Origin: Cupriavidus oxalaticus
GTDB lineage: Bacteria > Pseudomonadota > Gammaproteobacteria > Burkholderiales > Burkholderiaceae
Length of the DNA: 64,000 nt
Reading direction: 5' to 3'
Assembly (NCBI RefSeq): GCF_016894385.1
Contig: NZ_CP069812.1
Location: forward strand, 3,472,001-3,536,000
Made by a program: the position numbers and the translations under genes. This document shows positions 26,167 to 35,203 of this stretch, one piece after another (within the stretch, counting starts at the first letter, position 1; every line of letters begins with the position of its first letter). A model generated the notes under the pieces. It saw only the letters and a list, made by a program, of their open reading frames with translations, was not told the DNA's origin and ran no database searches.

Positions 26167-27360
26167 ATGTTGCGGCGCTTCTGGCTGTTCTTTGCCCAGG
26201 CTGTCACCGTCGTGCTGGCGGTCTGGTTCGTCGTGGCAACGCTAAAGCCAGATTGGCTGCAGAGGGGGCGCGTCGCGGTCCAGTCGGGGTCGCCCATCGT
26301 GGCGCTCAAGGAAGTCGTGCCTAACGTGTCCGGCCCTGCCGCCGAAGGGTCTTACAGTGAAGCTGCCCAGTCCGCCATGCCGGCGGTGGTGAATATCTTT
26401 ACCAGCAAGAACGGCAACAAGCGCTCGCCCAATCCGCAGGCCGAGGATCCGTGGTTCCGCTTCTTCTTTGGCGACCGCCTGCCTGAACGGCAGGAGCCGG
26501 TGTCGAGCCTGGGATCAGGCGTGATTGTCAGTGCCGAGGGTTACATTCTAACCAACCACCACGTGGTGGATGGCGCCGACGAGATCGAGATTGCGCTGAC
26601 GGACGGCCGCAAGGCCAACGCCAAGGTGGTTGGCTCTGACCCCGAAACCGATCTGGCCGTGCTCAAGGTGACGTTGAAGGACCTGCCCGCGATCACGCTG
26701 GGCCGGCTTGAGAACGTGAAGGTCGGCGATGTGGTGCTGGCAATCGGCAACCCGTTCGGCGTGGGCCAGACGGTGACGATGGGCATCGTGTCGGCGCTGG
26801 GGCGCAGCCACCTGGGCATCAATACCTTCGAAAACTTCATCCAGACCGATGCCGCGATCAACCCGGGCAACTCGGGTGGTGCGCTGGTTGACGCACAGGG
26901 CAACCTGCTGGGCATCAATACGGCGATCTATTCGCGTTCGGGCGGTTCGCTCGGGATCGGCTTCGCGATCCCGGTATCGACGGCCAAGCAAGTGATGGAG
27001 TCGATTATTTCCACCGGAAGCGTCACGCGCGGCTGGATCGGCGTCGAGCCGCAGGATATGACGCCCGAGATCGCGGAATCATTCGGGCTCGATGCCAAGG
27101 AAGGTGCCTTGATCGCCGCGGTGGTCCAGGGTGGGCCGGCCGACAAGGCAGGCGTGAAGCCGGGCGATGTGCTGACCAAGGTGGATGGTCTTTCGATCAC
27201 GGACACAACGGCGCTGCTCAATGCCATTGCACAGCTCAAGCCGGGCGTGGACATCAAGATGACCGTGATCCGCCGCGGAAAGCCAACCGACCTGACGGTG
27301 ACGATCGGAAAGCGGCCACCGCCGCCGCGCAGGGCGTTGCCGTTTGAGGAAGAGGAGTGA
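26167..27360 (+). CDS. algW: Membrane-anchored periplasmic serine protease, DegS/AlgW type
   Basis: A 397-residue trypsin-fold protease. Residues 4-27 form a transmembrane anchor ([19 protein letters not shown]). The catalytic triad is visible: His in LTNHHVVDG, Asp in [10 protein letters not shown], Ser in NPGNSGGAL. One PDZ domain follows ([19 protein letters not shown] to [17 protein letters not shown]). One PDZ and an uncleaved anchor match DegS/AlgW, which cut the anti-sigma factor in envelope stress. The ATG at 26167 is preferred over a TTG 30 bases upstream that would overlap the divergent gene. In Pseudomonas, by recall, algW also neighbours the his-murA-mla genes. Confidence 0.88.
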   Translation: MLRRFWLFFAQAVTVVLAVWFVVATLKPDWLQRGRVAVQSGSPIVALKEVVPNVSGPAAEGSYSEAAQSAMPAVVNIFTSKNGNKRSPNPQAEDPWFRFFFGDRLPERQEPVSSLGSGVIVSAEGYILTNHHVVDGADEIEIALTDGRKANAKVVGSDPETDLAVLKVTLKDLPAITLGRLENVKVGDVVLAIGNPFGVGQTVTMGIVSALGRSHLGINTFENFIQTDAAINPGNSGGALVDAQGNLLGINTAIYSRSGGSLGIGFAIPVSTAKQVMESIISTGSVTRGWIGVEPQDMTPEIAESFGLDAKEGALIAAVVQGGPADKAGVKPGDVLTKVDGLSITDTTALLNAIAQLKPGVDIKMTVIRRGKPTDLTVTIGKRPPPPRRALPFEEEE

Positions 27361-27398
27361 GGCCGGGCCGCTACCCCGTTATCCCCGTCTCCAAAGAG

Positions 27399-27425
27399 CC
27401 CCGTCAGCGATGACGGGGTTTTTTT
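27399..27425 (+). terminator. Intrinsic terminator of the DegS-type protease gene
   Basis: Perfect 8-bp stem CCCCGTCA/TGACGGGG with loop GCGA and seven T, 38 bases after the stop codon. Confidence 0.85.
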
Positions 27426-27535
27426 GTGCGGTGGGATTGGAGCGTCGAAGTGGCAATCCGGTCGTCACCTCCACGCGCGCCACGTCAGCAAGCCTCGATT
27501 GGCCCACGCGAACGTTCATGCCGTTCAGTTAACCA

Positions 27536-27692
27536 CCGCCGTTCCTGCACAGGCGGGAACCCAGTGACTTCATCTCCGAAGGGGACGTGAAAGACGCTGG
27601 ATTGCTCGCTTCGCTCACCCTTCGGGCCGTCCTCCGGACGTCCAATGCGCATCCGCGCATTGTCCCGCCTTCGCGGGAATGACAGTAGTGCT
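27536..27692. repeat. REP-like element, family 1, copy C, interrupted by a 60-base insert
   Basis: The outer parts match copy B at 17872-17946: GCAGGCGGGAACCCAGTGACTTC on the left, AGACGCTGGATT and CCCGCCTTCGCGGGAATGAC on the right. Between ATT and CCCGCC lies an extra segment, 27604-27663, rich in small inverted repeats (such as AATGCGC/GCGCATT), so the right hairpin is split. Confidence 0.65.
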
Positions 27693-27787
27693 CGATACCT
27701 TATCTGAACGGCATTCCCACGCGAGCGGCCCATCCTTGGTCGAATGGCTCGACAACGCTCTCCGTGATTGACAAGGGCCCACATGAT

Positions 27788-27822
27788 AAAAGGCCGGCAT
27801 CCTTGCGGATGCCGGCCTTTTT
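27788..27822. terminator. Terminator behind the porin gene
   Basis: A 15-bp near-perfect stem AAAAGGCCGGCATCC/GGATGCCGGCCTTTT with loop TTGC. U-rich tails exist in both directions; it lies 37 bases beyond the porin stop. Confidence 0.82.
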
Positions 27823-27858
27823 CATGCCAATCGTAAGCGAGCTTGCGCTCGCGTCAGA

Positions 27859-28944
27859 TTAGAACTTGTGGCGCAGACCAACCACGGCACCGAACTGGTC
27901 CTTGCCCGACTGGACGGTGTTGAAGCCGTTCACACCCAGCATCGAACCGTTGTCGTTCAGAGCGTACGACAGCGAGGTGTACACGTCGGTACGCTTCGAC
28001 AGCGCGTAGTCGGCGGTAACCACGAACGACCACGGATCGGCGTCGGTCTTGCGGAAATCTTGGTAATACGCAGCGCCCGACAGCGAGAACGCCGGGGTCA
28101 GCTGGTAACCCAGACCCAGCCAGTACAGGTTGGAGGTACCGTTGATGGCAGTCGGGTTTTCGGGAGTCGGGGTCGCGCCCGGCAGGGACTGACCGTCAGC
28201 AGCCTTGGCCCAACGGTAGCCGGCGTACACCTTGGCCGGACCGAAGGCGTAGTTAGCACCAACGGTGGCGCGGCGGATACGCTGACCGCTTTGGTCAACA
28301 CCAGCGGTCGACACGGTGCCGTGCACTTCGTCATAAGCAGCACCAACCGAGAACGGGCCGGCTGCGTAGCTCAGCAGCGCGCCGTACTCTTGGCCGCGGC
28401 GGAACGCGCCAGCGACTTCCTGGCCGTTGCTGTTGAAGCTGTAGAAGGCCGAAGCGGTCAGGCCACCGAACTTGCCGATGTACTTGACGGTGTTGTCAGC
28501 GCGCGAAGCGAAGGCAGCGTCTTGTGCCAGGATGCCGTAACGCGACGAAATGGCCATCGGATCATAGATCAGGCCGAAGTCGTAGAACGAGGTCTGTTGA
28601 CGGCCCAGCAGCAGCGAGCCGAAGTTGCTTTGCAGACCGACGTAGGCTTGACGACCGAACAGGCGACCACCTTGGGCCGAACGGCCGTCATCGAGGTCGA
28701 AACCGCTTTCCAGAACGAACACGCCCTTCAGACCGCCGCCCAGATCTTCCACGCCACGCAGGCCCCAGCGCGAACCGGACTGGTTGCCCGACGACATGCG
28801 GAACAGGTCGTCGCCATTGGCGTTAGCATTGTTGTTGTACTCGAGGCCAACGTCAGCCACGCCGTACAGGGTCACGCTCGATTGGGCATACGCGCCACCA
28901 GCGGCCAGAGCGGCGACGGCAGCAGCAAACAGTTTCATCTTCAT
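27859..28944 (-). CDS. Major outer-membrane porin (Gram-negative porin, OmpC-like family)
   Basis: A 361-residue trimeric beta-barrel porin. The signal peptide ends at AYA-QSS (residue 20). The mature protein opens SSVTLYGVADVGLEY and has GSRWGLRGVEDLGGGLKGVFVLE, GRQAYVGLQ and the final strand ending in phenylalanine (GLRHKF), all typical of beta-proteobacterial porins. Codon choice looks more biased than in neighbours, in line with high expression. It has its own terminator, and an upstream region of some 240 bases. It forms diffusion pores; selectivity cannot be judged. Confidence 0.92.
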   Translation of the reverse strand: MKMKLFAAAVAALAAGGAYAQSSVTLYGVADVGLEYNNNANANGDDLFRMSSGNQSGSRWGLRGVEDLGGGLKGVFVLESGFDLDDGRSAQGGRLFGRQAYVGLQSNFGSLLLGRQQTSFYDFGLIYDPMAISSRYGILAQDAAFASRADNTVKYIGKFGGLTASAFYSFNSNGQEVAGAFRRGQEYGALLSYAAGPFSVGAAYDEVHGTVSTAGVDQSGQRIRRATVGANYAFGPAKVYAGYRWAKAADGQSLPGATPTPENPTAINGTSNLYWLGLGYQLTPAFSLSGAAYYQDFRKTDADPWSFVVTADYALSKRTDVYTSLSYALNDNGSMLGVNGFNTVQSGKDQFGAVVGLRHKF

Positions 28945-28984
28945 ATCGACACTTTCCTTGTCAACTGATTGGGAAATCTTGGTT

Positions 28985-29000
28985 GCCCAAGTGCTTGGGC
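28985..29000. promoter_or_regulatory. Perfect palindrome in the porin leader
   Basis: GCCCAAG-TG-CTTGGGC, a 7-bp inverted repeat 41 bases before the porin ATG. It could be an operator or a leader hairpin in the mRNA. A possible -10 box CATAAT (minus strand, 29029-29034) lies just upstream, so the palindrome would fall in the transcribed leader. Confidence 0.35.
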
Positions 29001-29121
29001 GACGTATTTACATTCACGTCTGCTGCGTATTATGTGCCAGCCCCCCCGGCCCTCAGAAGGCTTTTTCGGCGTAAACCACGCTACGCCGCGATTTTTGTTG
29101 TGATCGAACAACACGATCGGG

Positions 29122-29156
29122 CAAAAAAATCCCCGTTTTGGTGCAAAAACGGGGAT
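29122..29156 (-). terminator. Intrinsic terminator of the tat operon
   Basis: On the minus strand ATCCCCGTTTT pairs with AAAACGGGGAT around a short loop, followed by seven T; it lies 31 bases after the tatC stop. Confidence 0.85.
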
Positions 29157-29186
29157 CGATGGCTTGGGATACCTACCTCAGCGGTA

Positions 29187-29984
29187 TTAGTCTGTCTGGG
29201 TTTCCCCTGAAGCCTCGGCTGGCGCGGCCGAACGGCCGACGAAGCGGGCCATGATCAGCCCGAGTTCATACAACAGCACCAGGGGAACGGCCAGAAGCAA
29301 CTGTGACAGCACATCCGGCGGCGTCACGATGGCGGCGATGACAAAGGCCCCGACGATCACATAAGGGCGGATCTGCTTGAGCTTTTCCAGTTCGACCACG
29401 CCGAACCGGACCAGCACGATCACCACCACCGGCACCTCGAAAGTGATGCCGAAGGCCAGGAAGGTGGTCATGGCAAAGCTGAGGTATTTGTCGATATCCG
29501 TCGACATATCCGCCCCCAGCGGCGCATTGTAGTGCGCCATGAAATGGAACACCGTCGGGAACACCAGGAAGTACGCAAACGCCACGCCGCACAGGAACAG
29601 GATGTAGCTGCTCGATACCAGCGGCAGGATCAGCCGCTTCTCGTGCCGGTACAGCCCGGGCGCGACGAACTGCCAGACCTGGTAGAGAACCCAGGGCAGC
29701 GCGATCAGGAAAGCCACCAGCAATGTGACCTTCATCGGCACGAAGAACGAGCCGGTGACGTCGGTCACGATCATCTTGCCGCCCTTGGGCAGCGACTGCA
29801 TCAGCGGCGCCGCGAACAGGTTGAAGATGACCGGCGCCCAATAGACCAGGCAAACGAAGACCAGGATGATCCCGGCCACCGCCTTGACGAGGCGCTGGCG
29901 CAGCTCGATCAGGTGGGAAATGAAGGTTTCCTGCTGCGACTCGTCTTGCGGGTCTTGGGGATCTGGGGACCGGGTGTCGCTCAT
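29187..29984 (-). CDS. tatC: Sec-independent protein translocase TatC
   Basis: A 265-residue inner-membrane protein, the signal-peptide receptor of the twin-arginine export system. It starts with FISHLIELRQRLVKA, the conserved cytoplasmic TatC motif, and has six hydrophobic segments, including FALPWVLYQVWQFVAPGLY-like and TPPDVLSQLLLAVPLVLLYELG blocks. It is the last gene of tatA-tatB-tatC; a 131-base spacer separates it from tatB. Its length is normal. Confidence 0.96.
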   Translation of the reverse strand: MSDTRSPDPQDPQDESQQETFISHLIELRQRLVKAVAGIILVFVCLVYWAPVIFNLFAAPLMQSLPKGGKMIVTDVTGSFFVPMKVTLLVAFLIALPWVLYQVWQFVAPGLYRHEKRLILPLVSSSYILFLCGVAFAYFLVFPTVFHFMAHYNAPLGADMSTDIDKYLSFAMTTFLAFGITFEVPVVVIVLVRFGVVELEKLKQIRPYVIVGAFVIAAIVTPPDVLSQLLLAVPLVLLYELGLIMARFVGRSAAPAEASGETQTD

Positions 29985-30115
29985 GGCGTGAACCGCTCAG
30001 CCGCGCTGGCTGGCAAGTGGGGATCGATGATGCCGCTCGGCGCGGCGCGGTTGGACGGGCATGGCGATGGCGGCGGCCCTGGCAGGGGCCATCGACCCGT
30101 CGCCGCGCAACGTGC

Positions 30116-30625
30116 TCACTCGAAGAAGGAGCGTGACGGCCGCCTGGCCGGGCGGTGGCGCTTCACGCGCGCGGCGCCCGACTGGACCCAGACCCGGACA
30201 TTGTGCTGGCGCTTGAACCACAGCGGCCGAGCGCCCTGCTTCACGCGCCAGCTCTTGCGTCCGTTGTGCGCCTTGTGCGCCGCGTCCCAGCTGGGCACGA
30301 AGCTGTCGCCGCCGGCGCTGACGCCTTCGGTGCCCGCTTCGGTGCCGCCGAGCGCCTCGTTCAGCGCCTGGGTCTGCTCGTTGACTTCCTTGTGGATGGT
30401 GCGCTCTACGTCGCGCGCCGCTTCCTCGAATTCAGAGCGCATCTTGCGCAATTCTTCCAGCTCGACTTCGCGGCTGACCTCGGCCTTGACATCATTGATA
30501 TAGCGTTGCGCGCGACCGACCAGGGCGCCAACGGTGCGGGCGACCTTGGGCAGCCGCTCGGGACCGATCACGATCAGTGCCACGGCACCGATCAGCGCCA
30601 GCTTGGAAATGCCGAGATCAATCAT
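30116..30625 (-). CDS. tatB: Sec-independent protein translocase TatB
   Basis: A 169-residue TatB. The N-terminal helix MIDLGISKLALIGAVALIVIGPERLP with its GPERLP hinge is diagnostic. An amphipathic helix and a long charged helix follow (ELEELRKMRSEFEEAARDVER). The last 50 residues are strongly basic and tryptophan-containing (RKSWRVKQG to HRPARRPSRSFFE), unlike the E. coli tail; by recall similar tails occur in other Burkholderiaceae. It forms the receptor complex with TatC. Confidence 0.93.
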   Translation of the reverse strand: MIDLGISKLALIGAVALIVIGPERLPKVARTVGALVGRAQRYINDVKAEVSREVELEELRKMRSEFEEAARDVERTIHKEVNEQTQALNEALGGTEAGTEGVSAGGDSFVPSWDAAHKAHNGRKSWRVKQGARPLWFKRQHNVRVWVQSGAARVKRHRPARRPSRSFFE

Positions 30626-30709
30626 GCGGACATCATGCGGAAGACAGCGGAGACGCGGGGCTGCGCGCAGGCAGCCACAATCACGGGAAGGGAATGGCGC
30701 ACCGCCGGC

Positions 30710-30949
30710 TTACTGCTGCTGGCGCGACTTTTCCTTGGCGTCGACGTCGATGGTGGTGGAGTCGCGCAGTTCCTTGGCCTGGGCGGCCTGGGCCGACTTG
30801 TCCTTGTCTTCGCCGTCCTTCATGCCATCCTTGAAACCCTTGACCGCGCCGCCCAGGTCCTGGCCGATATTGCGCAGTTTCTTGGTGCCGAACACAAGCA
30901 TGACGATCACCAGCACGATCAGCCAGTGCCAAATGCTAAACGAACCCAT
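30710..30949 (-). CDS. tatA: Sec-independent protein translocase TatA
   Basis: A 79-residue TatA: short periplasmic start, one transmembrane helix ([15 protein letters not shown]), the hinge [10 protein letters not shown] and the amphipathic helix [15 protein letters not shown], then a charged tail. It oligomerises to form the translocation element. It is the first gene of the tat cluster, 84 bases before tatB and 147 bases downstream of the HIT-family gene. Confidence 0.95.
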   Translation of the reverse strand: MGSFSIWHWLIVLVIVMLVFGTKKLRNIGQDLGGAVKGFKDGMKDGEDKDKSAQAAQAKELRDSTTIDVDAKEKSRQQQ

Positions 30950-31096
30950 CTCTTGCTCCTGATGAAGCCTCGGGCGTATTCATAGTCGCCCGGACCCGTT
31001 GTTCCGTCCCGTTATGGCCGCGCCGGGCGACGGTTGCCGGCGCAGCATCTGCCCCGGCGTTGCCGCCGGGGGCGCTCCCATGCCAAGGCTGCCCGG

Positions 31097-31453
31097 TCAG
31101 GGCAGCGGTCCCTTCCACGCGTGGCGCGGCCCACCGAGCACATGCAGGTGCAGGTGGTAGATTTCCTGGCCGCCGTCCGGCCCGGTATTGATCACTGTCC
31201 GGAAACCGTTGGCACAGCCTGCCGCGCGCGCCAGTTCAGGCACCTTCAGCATCATTCTAGCAAGCACCTCCCCTTCGCCGGCGCCGCAATCGGCCAGCGA
31301 GTCGACATGCGCCTTGGGAATGACCAGCAAGTGTACCGGGGCCTTGGGATGGATATCGTGGAAGGCCACCATGTCGTCGTCTTCGTACACCTTGCGCGAC
31401 GGTATCTGGCCGGCCACGATCTTGCAGAAGATGCAATTATCCTGAACGTTCAT
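31097..31453 (-). CDS. hinT: HIT-family nucleotide hydrolase (HinT)
   Basis: A 118-residue histidine-triad protein. The catalytic HLHLH triad lies near the C-terminus (GQEIYHLHLHVLGG); CIFCKIVAGQIPSRKVYED is the family opening. HinT proteins hydrolyse purine nucleoside phosphoramidates and acyl-adenylates. It is placed between the his genes and the tat genes, as in related genomes. Full length. Confidence 0.93.
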   Translation of the reverse strand: MNVQDNCIFCKIVAGQIPSRKVYEDDDMVAFHDIHPKAPVHLLVIPKAHVDSLADCGAGEGEVLARMMLKVPELARAAGCANGFRTVINTGPDGGQEIYHLHLHVLGGPRHAWKGPLP

Positions 31454-31507
31454 GAAAATTTCATTGCGGCGAACCCTGCACCCCGAGGGTATCGGGTCCG
31501 CCCGGCA

Positions 31508-31897
31508 TCAGAACTGCTGATCCGGGTACATCGGCTTGCTGTCGTTGAGGTACAGCCAGCCCTTGACGATACGATACAGCATCCACAGCGACAGCACGGC
31601 CCAGACCGCAAACGCCAGCGGCATCAGCACCACGGTGGCGAACAGCACGCCGCCCAGCACCGCCCACACCACCGACCACCAGAACGAGCGGATCTGCCAC
31701 GCGAAGTGCGAGGCATACAGCGAACCGCGCGCGTCGTCGCGCTTGACGTAGTCGATGACGATGGCGATCAGCGCGGTGATACCGCCGGTCAGCCAGAAGA
31801 TCGCGTACAGCGCGTACAGGATATGCAGCAACTTGCGCAGGCTGCTCTGCTGTTCGCCGCTGGGACCCGTAACCTGCGCGGTGTAGTCGTTGGCCAT
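31508..31897 (-). CDS. Small membrane protein, DUF4870-like (three transmembrane segments)
   Basis: A 129-residue membrane protein with three hydrophobic segments (ILYALYAIFWLTGGITALIAIVI, WWSVVWAVLGGVLFATVVLMPL, FAVWAVLSLWMLYRIVKGW) and a polar YVKRDDARGSLYASHFAWQIRSFWW loop, which resembles DUF4870/TIGR-type small membrane proteins. The function is unknown. The ATG at 31897 starts MANDYTAQ; the longer open frame crosses into hisE. It lies between hisE and hinT and is probably the tail of the his transcript. Confidence 0.78.
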   Translation of the reverse strand: MANDYTAQVTGPSGEQQSSLRKLLHILYALYAIFWLTGGITALIAIVIDYVKRDDARGSLYASHFAWQIRSFWWSVVWAVLGGVLFATVVLMPLAFAVWAVLSLWMLYRIVKGWLYLNDSKPMYPDQQF

Positions 31898-31970
31898 GTT
31901 TGCCCTTGTTCTGCGATGGCCTGCCTCGCGGCAGGCGGGAGACTGGCCAGCACAGCGACTGGTCAGCCGG

Positions 31971-32348
31971 TCAGCCCTCTTCCTTGCGCCGGGCCTTTTC
32001 TTCGAGGCCGGAGAGGCCTTCGCGTCTTGCCAGTTCGTTGACCACGTCGTCCGGCCCCAGCCCGAAGTTTGCCAGCAACACCAGGGTGTGGAACCACAGG
32101 TCCGCCACTTCATAGACCAGCTTGCCGGCCTCGCTGCCGCTGTGGCCGGCGGCGCGCGCGTCCTTGGCCGCCATCACGGTCTCGGTGGCTTCCTCGCCGA
32201 TCTTCTTCAGGATGGCGTCATCGCCCTTGCTATAGAGCTTGGCGACATAGGACTTGGCGGGGTCGCCGCCATTGGCGGGCTTGCGCGATTCGAGCACTTC
32301 GGCCACGCGTGCCAGCACATCGCTGCTGCTCGGTTGGGAGTCGCTCAT
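31971..32348 (-). CDS. hisE: Phosphoribosyl-ATP pyrophosphatase
   Basis: A 125-residue MazG-fold enzyme for the second step of histidine synthesis, hydrolysing PR-ATP to PR-AMP. It shows [31 protein letters not shown], the metal-binding EExxE-type region, then [21 protein letters not shown]. It overlaps hisI by four bases; in enteric bacteria hisI and hisE are fused, here they are separate as in other beta-proteobacteria. Confidence 0.95.
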   Translation of the reverse strand: MSDSQPSSSDVLARVAEVLESRKPANGGDPAKSYVAKLYSKGDDAILKKIGEEATETVMAAKDARAAGHSGSEAGKLVYEVADLWFHTLVLLANFGLGPDDVVNELARREGLSGLEEKARRKEEG

Positions 32349-32749
32349 GGCTTGGTATAGATCTGTGCAGGGTCCTTCAACACGGGCTCGACGGTCTGCC
32401 AGTCGCCCGCTTCCGCATCGCCCTCGAATTTCTGGAAGAAGCAGGAATGGCGCCCGGTATGGCAGGCGATGCTGTCGACCTGCGTCACCTTGAGCAGCAC
32501 CACGTCCTCGTCGCAGTCGAGGCGGATCTCATGCACCTTCTGCACGTGGCCGGACTCTTCGCCCTTGTGCCACAGGCGCTTGCGCGAGCGCGACCAGAAC
32601 ACGGCCTCGCCCAGTTCCACCGTACGCTGCAGCGCGTCGCGGTTCATGAACGCGAACATCAGCACGTCGTTCGAACCCACTTCCTGCACGATCACCGGCA
32701 CCAGGCCGTTATCGTCCCACTTGACCTTGTTGAGCCACTTCTTTGCCAT
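32345..32749 (-). CDS. hisI: Phosphoribosyl-AMP cyclohydrolase
   Basis: A 134-residue zinc enzyme of the third step in histidine synthesis. Its family blocks are [38 protein letters not shown], the aspartates/cysteine [12 protein letters not shown] and the final TGRHSCFFQ. It follows hisF by two bases and overlaps hisE by four. Confidence 0.95.
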   Translation of the reverse strand: MAKKWLNKVKWDDNGLVPVIVQEVGSNDVLMFAFMNRDALQRTVELGEAVFWSRSRKRLWHKGEESGHVQKVHEIRLDCDEDVVLLKVTQVDSIACHTGRHSCFFQKFEGDAEAGDWQTVEPVLKDPAQIYTKP

Positions 32750-32751
32750 GA

Positions 32752-33522
32752 TCAGATCCGCACGGGAATGCCCTCGCGGGCCATGAATGCCTTGGCTTCG
32801 CCCACGGTATGCTGCCCGTAGTGGAAGATGCTGGCGGCCAGCACCGCATCGGCGCGGCCCTTGGTGATGCCGTCGGCGAGGTCCTGCAGCCCGCCGACGC
32901 CGCCCGAGGCGATCACCGGCACCGGCACCGCGTCGCTGACGGCGCGGGTCAGTTCCAGGTCGAAGCCGCTCTTGGTGCCGTCGCGGTCCATGCTGGTCAG
33001 CAGGATCTCGCCGGCGCCGCGCGCGGCCATTTCACGCGCCCATTCGACCGCGTCCAGGCCGGTCGCCTTGCGCCCGCCATGGGTGAAGACTTCCCAGCGC
33101 GACGGCTCGCCCGGGGCGGAGCTGCGCTTGGCGTCGATCGCCACCACGATGCACTGGGAACCATATTTGGCCGTGGCATCGGACACCAGCTGCGGATTGG
33201 CGATGGCCGACGAGTTGACGCTGATCTTGTCCGCGCCGGCATTGAGCAGGCGCCGCACGTCTTCGACCGTGCGCACGCCGCCGCCGACCGTCAGCGGAAT
33301 GAAAACCTGCGAGGCGACGTCCTCAATGATGTGCAGCATCAGGTCGCGCCCGTCGCTGGTGGCGGTGATGTCGAGGAATGTGATTTCATCGGCGCCCTGC
33401 TCGTCATAGCGGCGTGCGATTTCCACGGGATCGCCCGCATCGCGCAGCTCGACGAAATTGACGCCCTTGACCACCCGCCCGTTGGTCACGTCCAGGCAGG
33501 GGATGATACGTTTGGCTAGCAT
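32752..33522 (-). CDS. hisF: Imidazole glycerol phosphate synthase, cyclase subunit
   Basis: A 256-residue TIM barrel that joins PRFAR with ammonia from HisH to give imidazole glycerol phosphate and AICAR. The catalytic aspartates are in [17 protein letters not shown] and in VVAIDAKR; the phosphate-binding [13 protein letters not shown] and [11 protein letters not shown] are present. The ATG at 33522 gives the standard [12 protein letters not shown] start; the longer open frame is not family-like. Confidence 0.96.
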   Translation of the reverse strand: MLAKRIIPCLDVTNGRVVKGVNFVELRDAGDPVEIARRYDEQGADEITFLDITATSDGRDLMLHIIEDVASQVFIPLTVGGGVRTVEDVRRLLNAGADKISVNSSAIANPQLVSDATAKYGSQCIVVAIDAKRSSAPGEPSRWEVFTHGGRKATGLDAVEWAREMAARGAGEILLTSMDRDGTKSGFDLELTRAVSDAVPVPVIASGGVGGLQDLADGITKGRADAVLAASIFHYGQHTVGEAKAFMAREGIPVRI

Positions 33523-33614
33523 GAGTGTCCTTGTCCGCCGCCGCGCCGGCAAGGCACCGGAGCGACAGCGGCTGCGCACGCGGCGCGTTGGCTTGCGTTG
33601 GGCTCGCGTTGGCC

Positions 33615-34361
33615 TTATTGGCCGTCGCGCAGCTTGTCGGCACGGGCCTGCGCATCGGCAAAATTGAGATCACCGGAGTAGATCGCACGGCCGCAGATGA
33701 CGCCTTCCACGCCCTCGCCCTCGACCGCGCAAAGGTTATCGATATCCGCCAGGTTGGACAGGCCGCCACTGGCGATCACCGGGATCGACATCGATTGCGC
33801 CAGCTTGACGGTGGCGTCGATATTGATCCCCTGCAGCATGCCGTCGCGGCCGATGTCGGTGTAGATGATGGCTTCGACACCGTAGTCTTCGTACTTGCGC
33901 GCCAGGTCCGCCACCTCATGGCCGGTCAGCTTGCTCCAGCCGTCGGTGGCGACCTTGCCGTCCTTGGCATCGAGGCCGACGATGATGTGGCCGCCGAAGG
34001 CCGAGCAGGCGTCCTTCAGGAAGCCGGGGTTCTTCACCGCCGCGGTGCCGATGATGACGTATGACAAACCGTCGTCCAGCCAGCGTTCGATGGTGTTGAG
34101 GTCGCGGATGCCGCCCCCCAGCTGCACCGGGATCTCATCGCCGACCTCGGCGATGATGGCCTTGATGGCCGCCTCGTTGCGGGGCTTGCCCACGAACGCG
34201 CCGTTCAGGTCCACCAGGTGCAGGCGCCGCGCGCCCTGCTCCACCCAGTGGCGTGCCATGGCGGCGGGATCTTCGGAAAAGACGGTGGCCTGGTCCATGT
34301 CGCCTTGTTTGAGGCGTACACACTGACCGTCCTTCAGGTCGATGGCCGGAATGAGCAACAT
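33615..34361 (-). CDS. hisA: ProFAR isomerase
   Basis: A 248-residue TIM barrel, paralogous to HisF, that isomerises ProFAR to PRFAR. It begins [21 protein letters not shown], with the catalytic Asp in AIDL, then [18 protein letters not shown] and the second Asp in TDIGRDGML. It lies 92 bases upstream of hisF and 188 bases downstream of hisH; the hisH-hisA gap contains no visible gene. Confidence 0.96.
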   Translation of the reverse strand: MLLIPAIDLKDGQCVRLKQGDMDQATVFSEDPAAMARHWVEQGARRLHLVDLNGAFVGKPRNEAAIKAIIAEVGDEIPVQLGGGIRDLNTIERWLDDGLSYVIIGTAAVKNPGFLKDACSAFGGHIIVGLDAKDGKVATDGWSKLTGHEVADLARKYEDYGVEAIIYTDIGRDGMLQGINIDATVKLAQSMSIPVIASGGLSNLADIDNLCAVEGEGVEGVICGRAIYSGDLNFADAQARADKLRDGQ

Positions 34362-34549
34362 ATGCGTGACGAGCGTGGTTGAGTAAGTGAGATTGAGCGA
34401 GACCGGCGGGGCCGGTCAGGTCGGGGTCGATGTTCGATCGGGAACTGGTCGCTTGACGGGTTGCGTGAAGGGTCAGGGTCCGGTGACGGGTCTGTCTGGT
34501 TCTCGGTCGAACAATCGTCAAACAAGCGATTCGGGGTGTCCGGTGCGCC

Positions 34550-35203
34550 TTATGGATTCCAGCGGACGAAGTTCCGGTACAGCTGCAGCCCCAGGGCCGC
34601 GCTCTTCTCGGGGTGGAACTGCGTCGCGAAAATATTATCGCGGGCTACCGCGCTGGTAAACACGACTCCATACTCCGTTTCGCCGGCGATATGGGCCGGA
34701 TCCTGCGCCTGCACATAGTAGCTGTGGACGAAATAGAACCAGCTGTCGTCCGGAATCCCGGCCCACAGCGGGTGCGGCTTCGCCTGGCGCACCCGGTTCC
34801 AACCCATCTGCGGCACCTTGAAACGCGAGCCGTCGGGCTGCGTCATGCCGTCCAGCGCAAAGCGCACCACCTGCCCGGGCATCAGGCCCAGCGCAGGCGT
34901 GCGGTCCGCGCCAGCACGACTTTCGGTGCTGAACTCGAACAGCATCTGTTCGCCGACGCACACACCCAGCATCGGCTTGCTGCCGGCGGCCTCGACCACC
35001 GCTTCCTGCAGGCCCGAGGCGCCCAGCGCCGACATGCAGTCGGGCATCGCGCCCTGGCCGGGCAGCACCACGCGATCCGCGCTGCGGATGCCTTCGGGGG
35101 CATCCACCACCCGCACGTCCGCCTCTGGTGCCGCGGCACGCAGCGCCTGCGCCACCGAGCGCAGGTTGCCCATGCCGTAATCCACAATTGCTATGGTAGT
35201 CAT
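34550..35203 (-). CDS. hisH: Imidazole glycerol phosphate synthase, glutaminase subunit
   Basis: A 217-residue class I amidotransferase. The nucleophile cysteine is in [13 protein letters not shown] and the His-Glu of the triad in ATQFHPEKS, with PGQGAMPD as the oxyanion-site region. It supplies ammonia to HisF. Its ATG overlaps the stop of the upstream marC-family gene by four bases. Confidence 0.95.
   Translation of the reverse strand: MTTIAIVDYGMGNLRSVAQALRAAAPEADVRVVDAPEGIRSADRVVLPGQGAMPDCMSALGASGLQEAVVEAAGSKPMLGVCVGEQMLFEFSTESRAGADRTPALGLMPGQVVRFALDGMTQPDGSRFKVPQMGWNRVRQAKPHPLWAGIPDDSWFYFVHSYYVQAQDPAHIAGETEYGVVFTSAVARDNIFATQFHPEKSAALGLQLYRNFVRWNP

Larger units (their letters stand above)
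27361..27858. other. Intergenic region between the DegS-type protease and the porin
   Basis: About 500 bases without a credible gene. It holds the protease terminator (27399-27425), a mosaic REP element (27536-27692) and the porin terminator (27788-27822). Confidence 0.7.
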
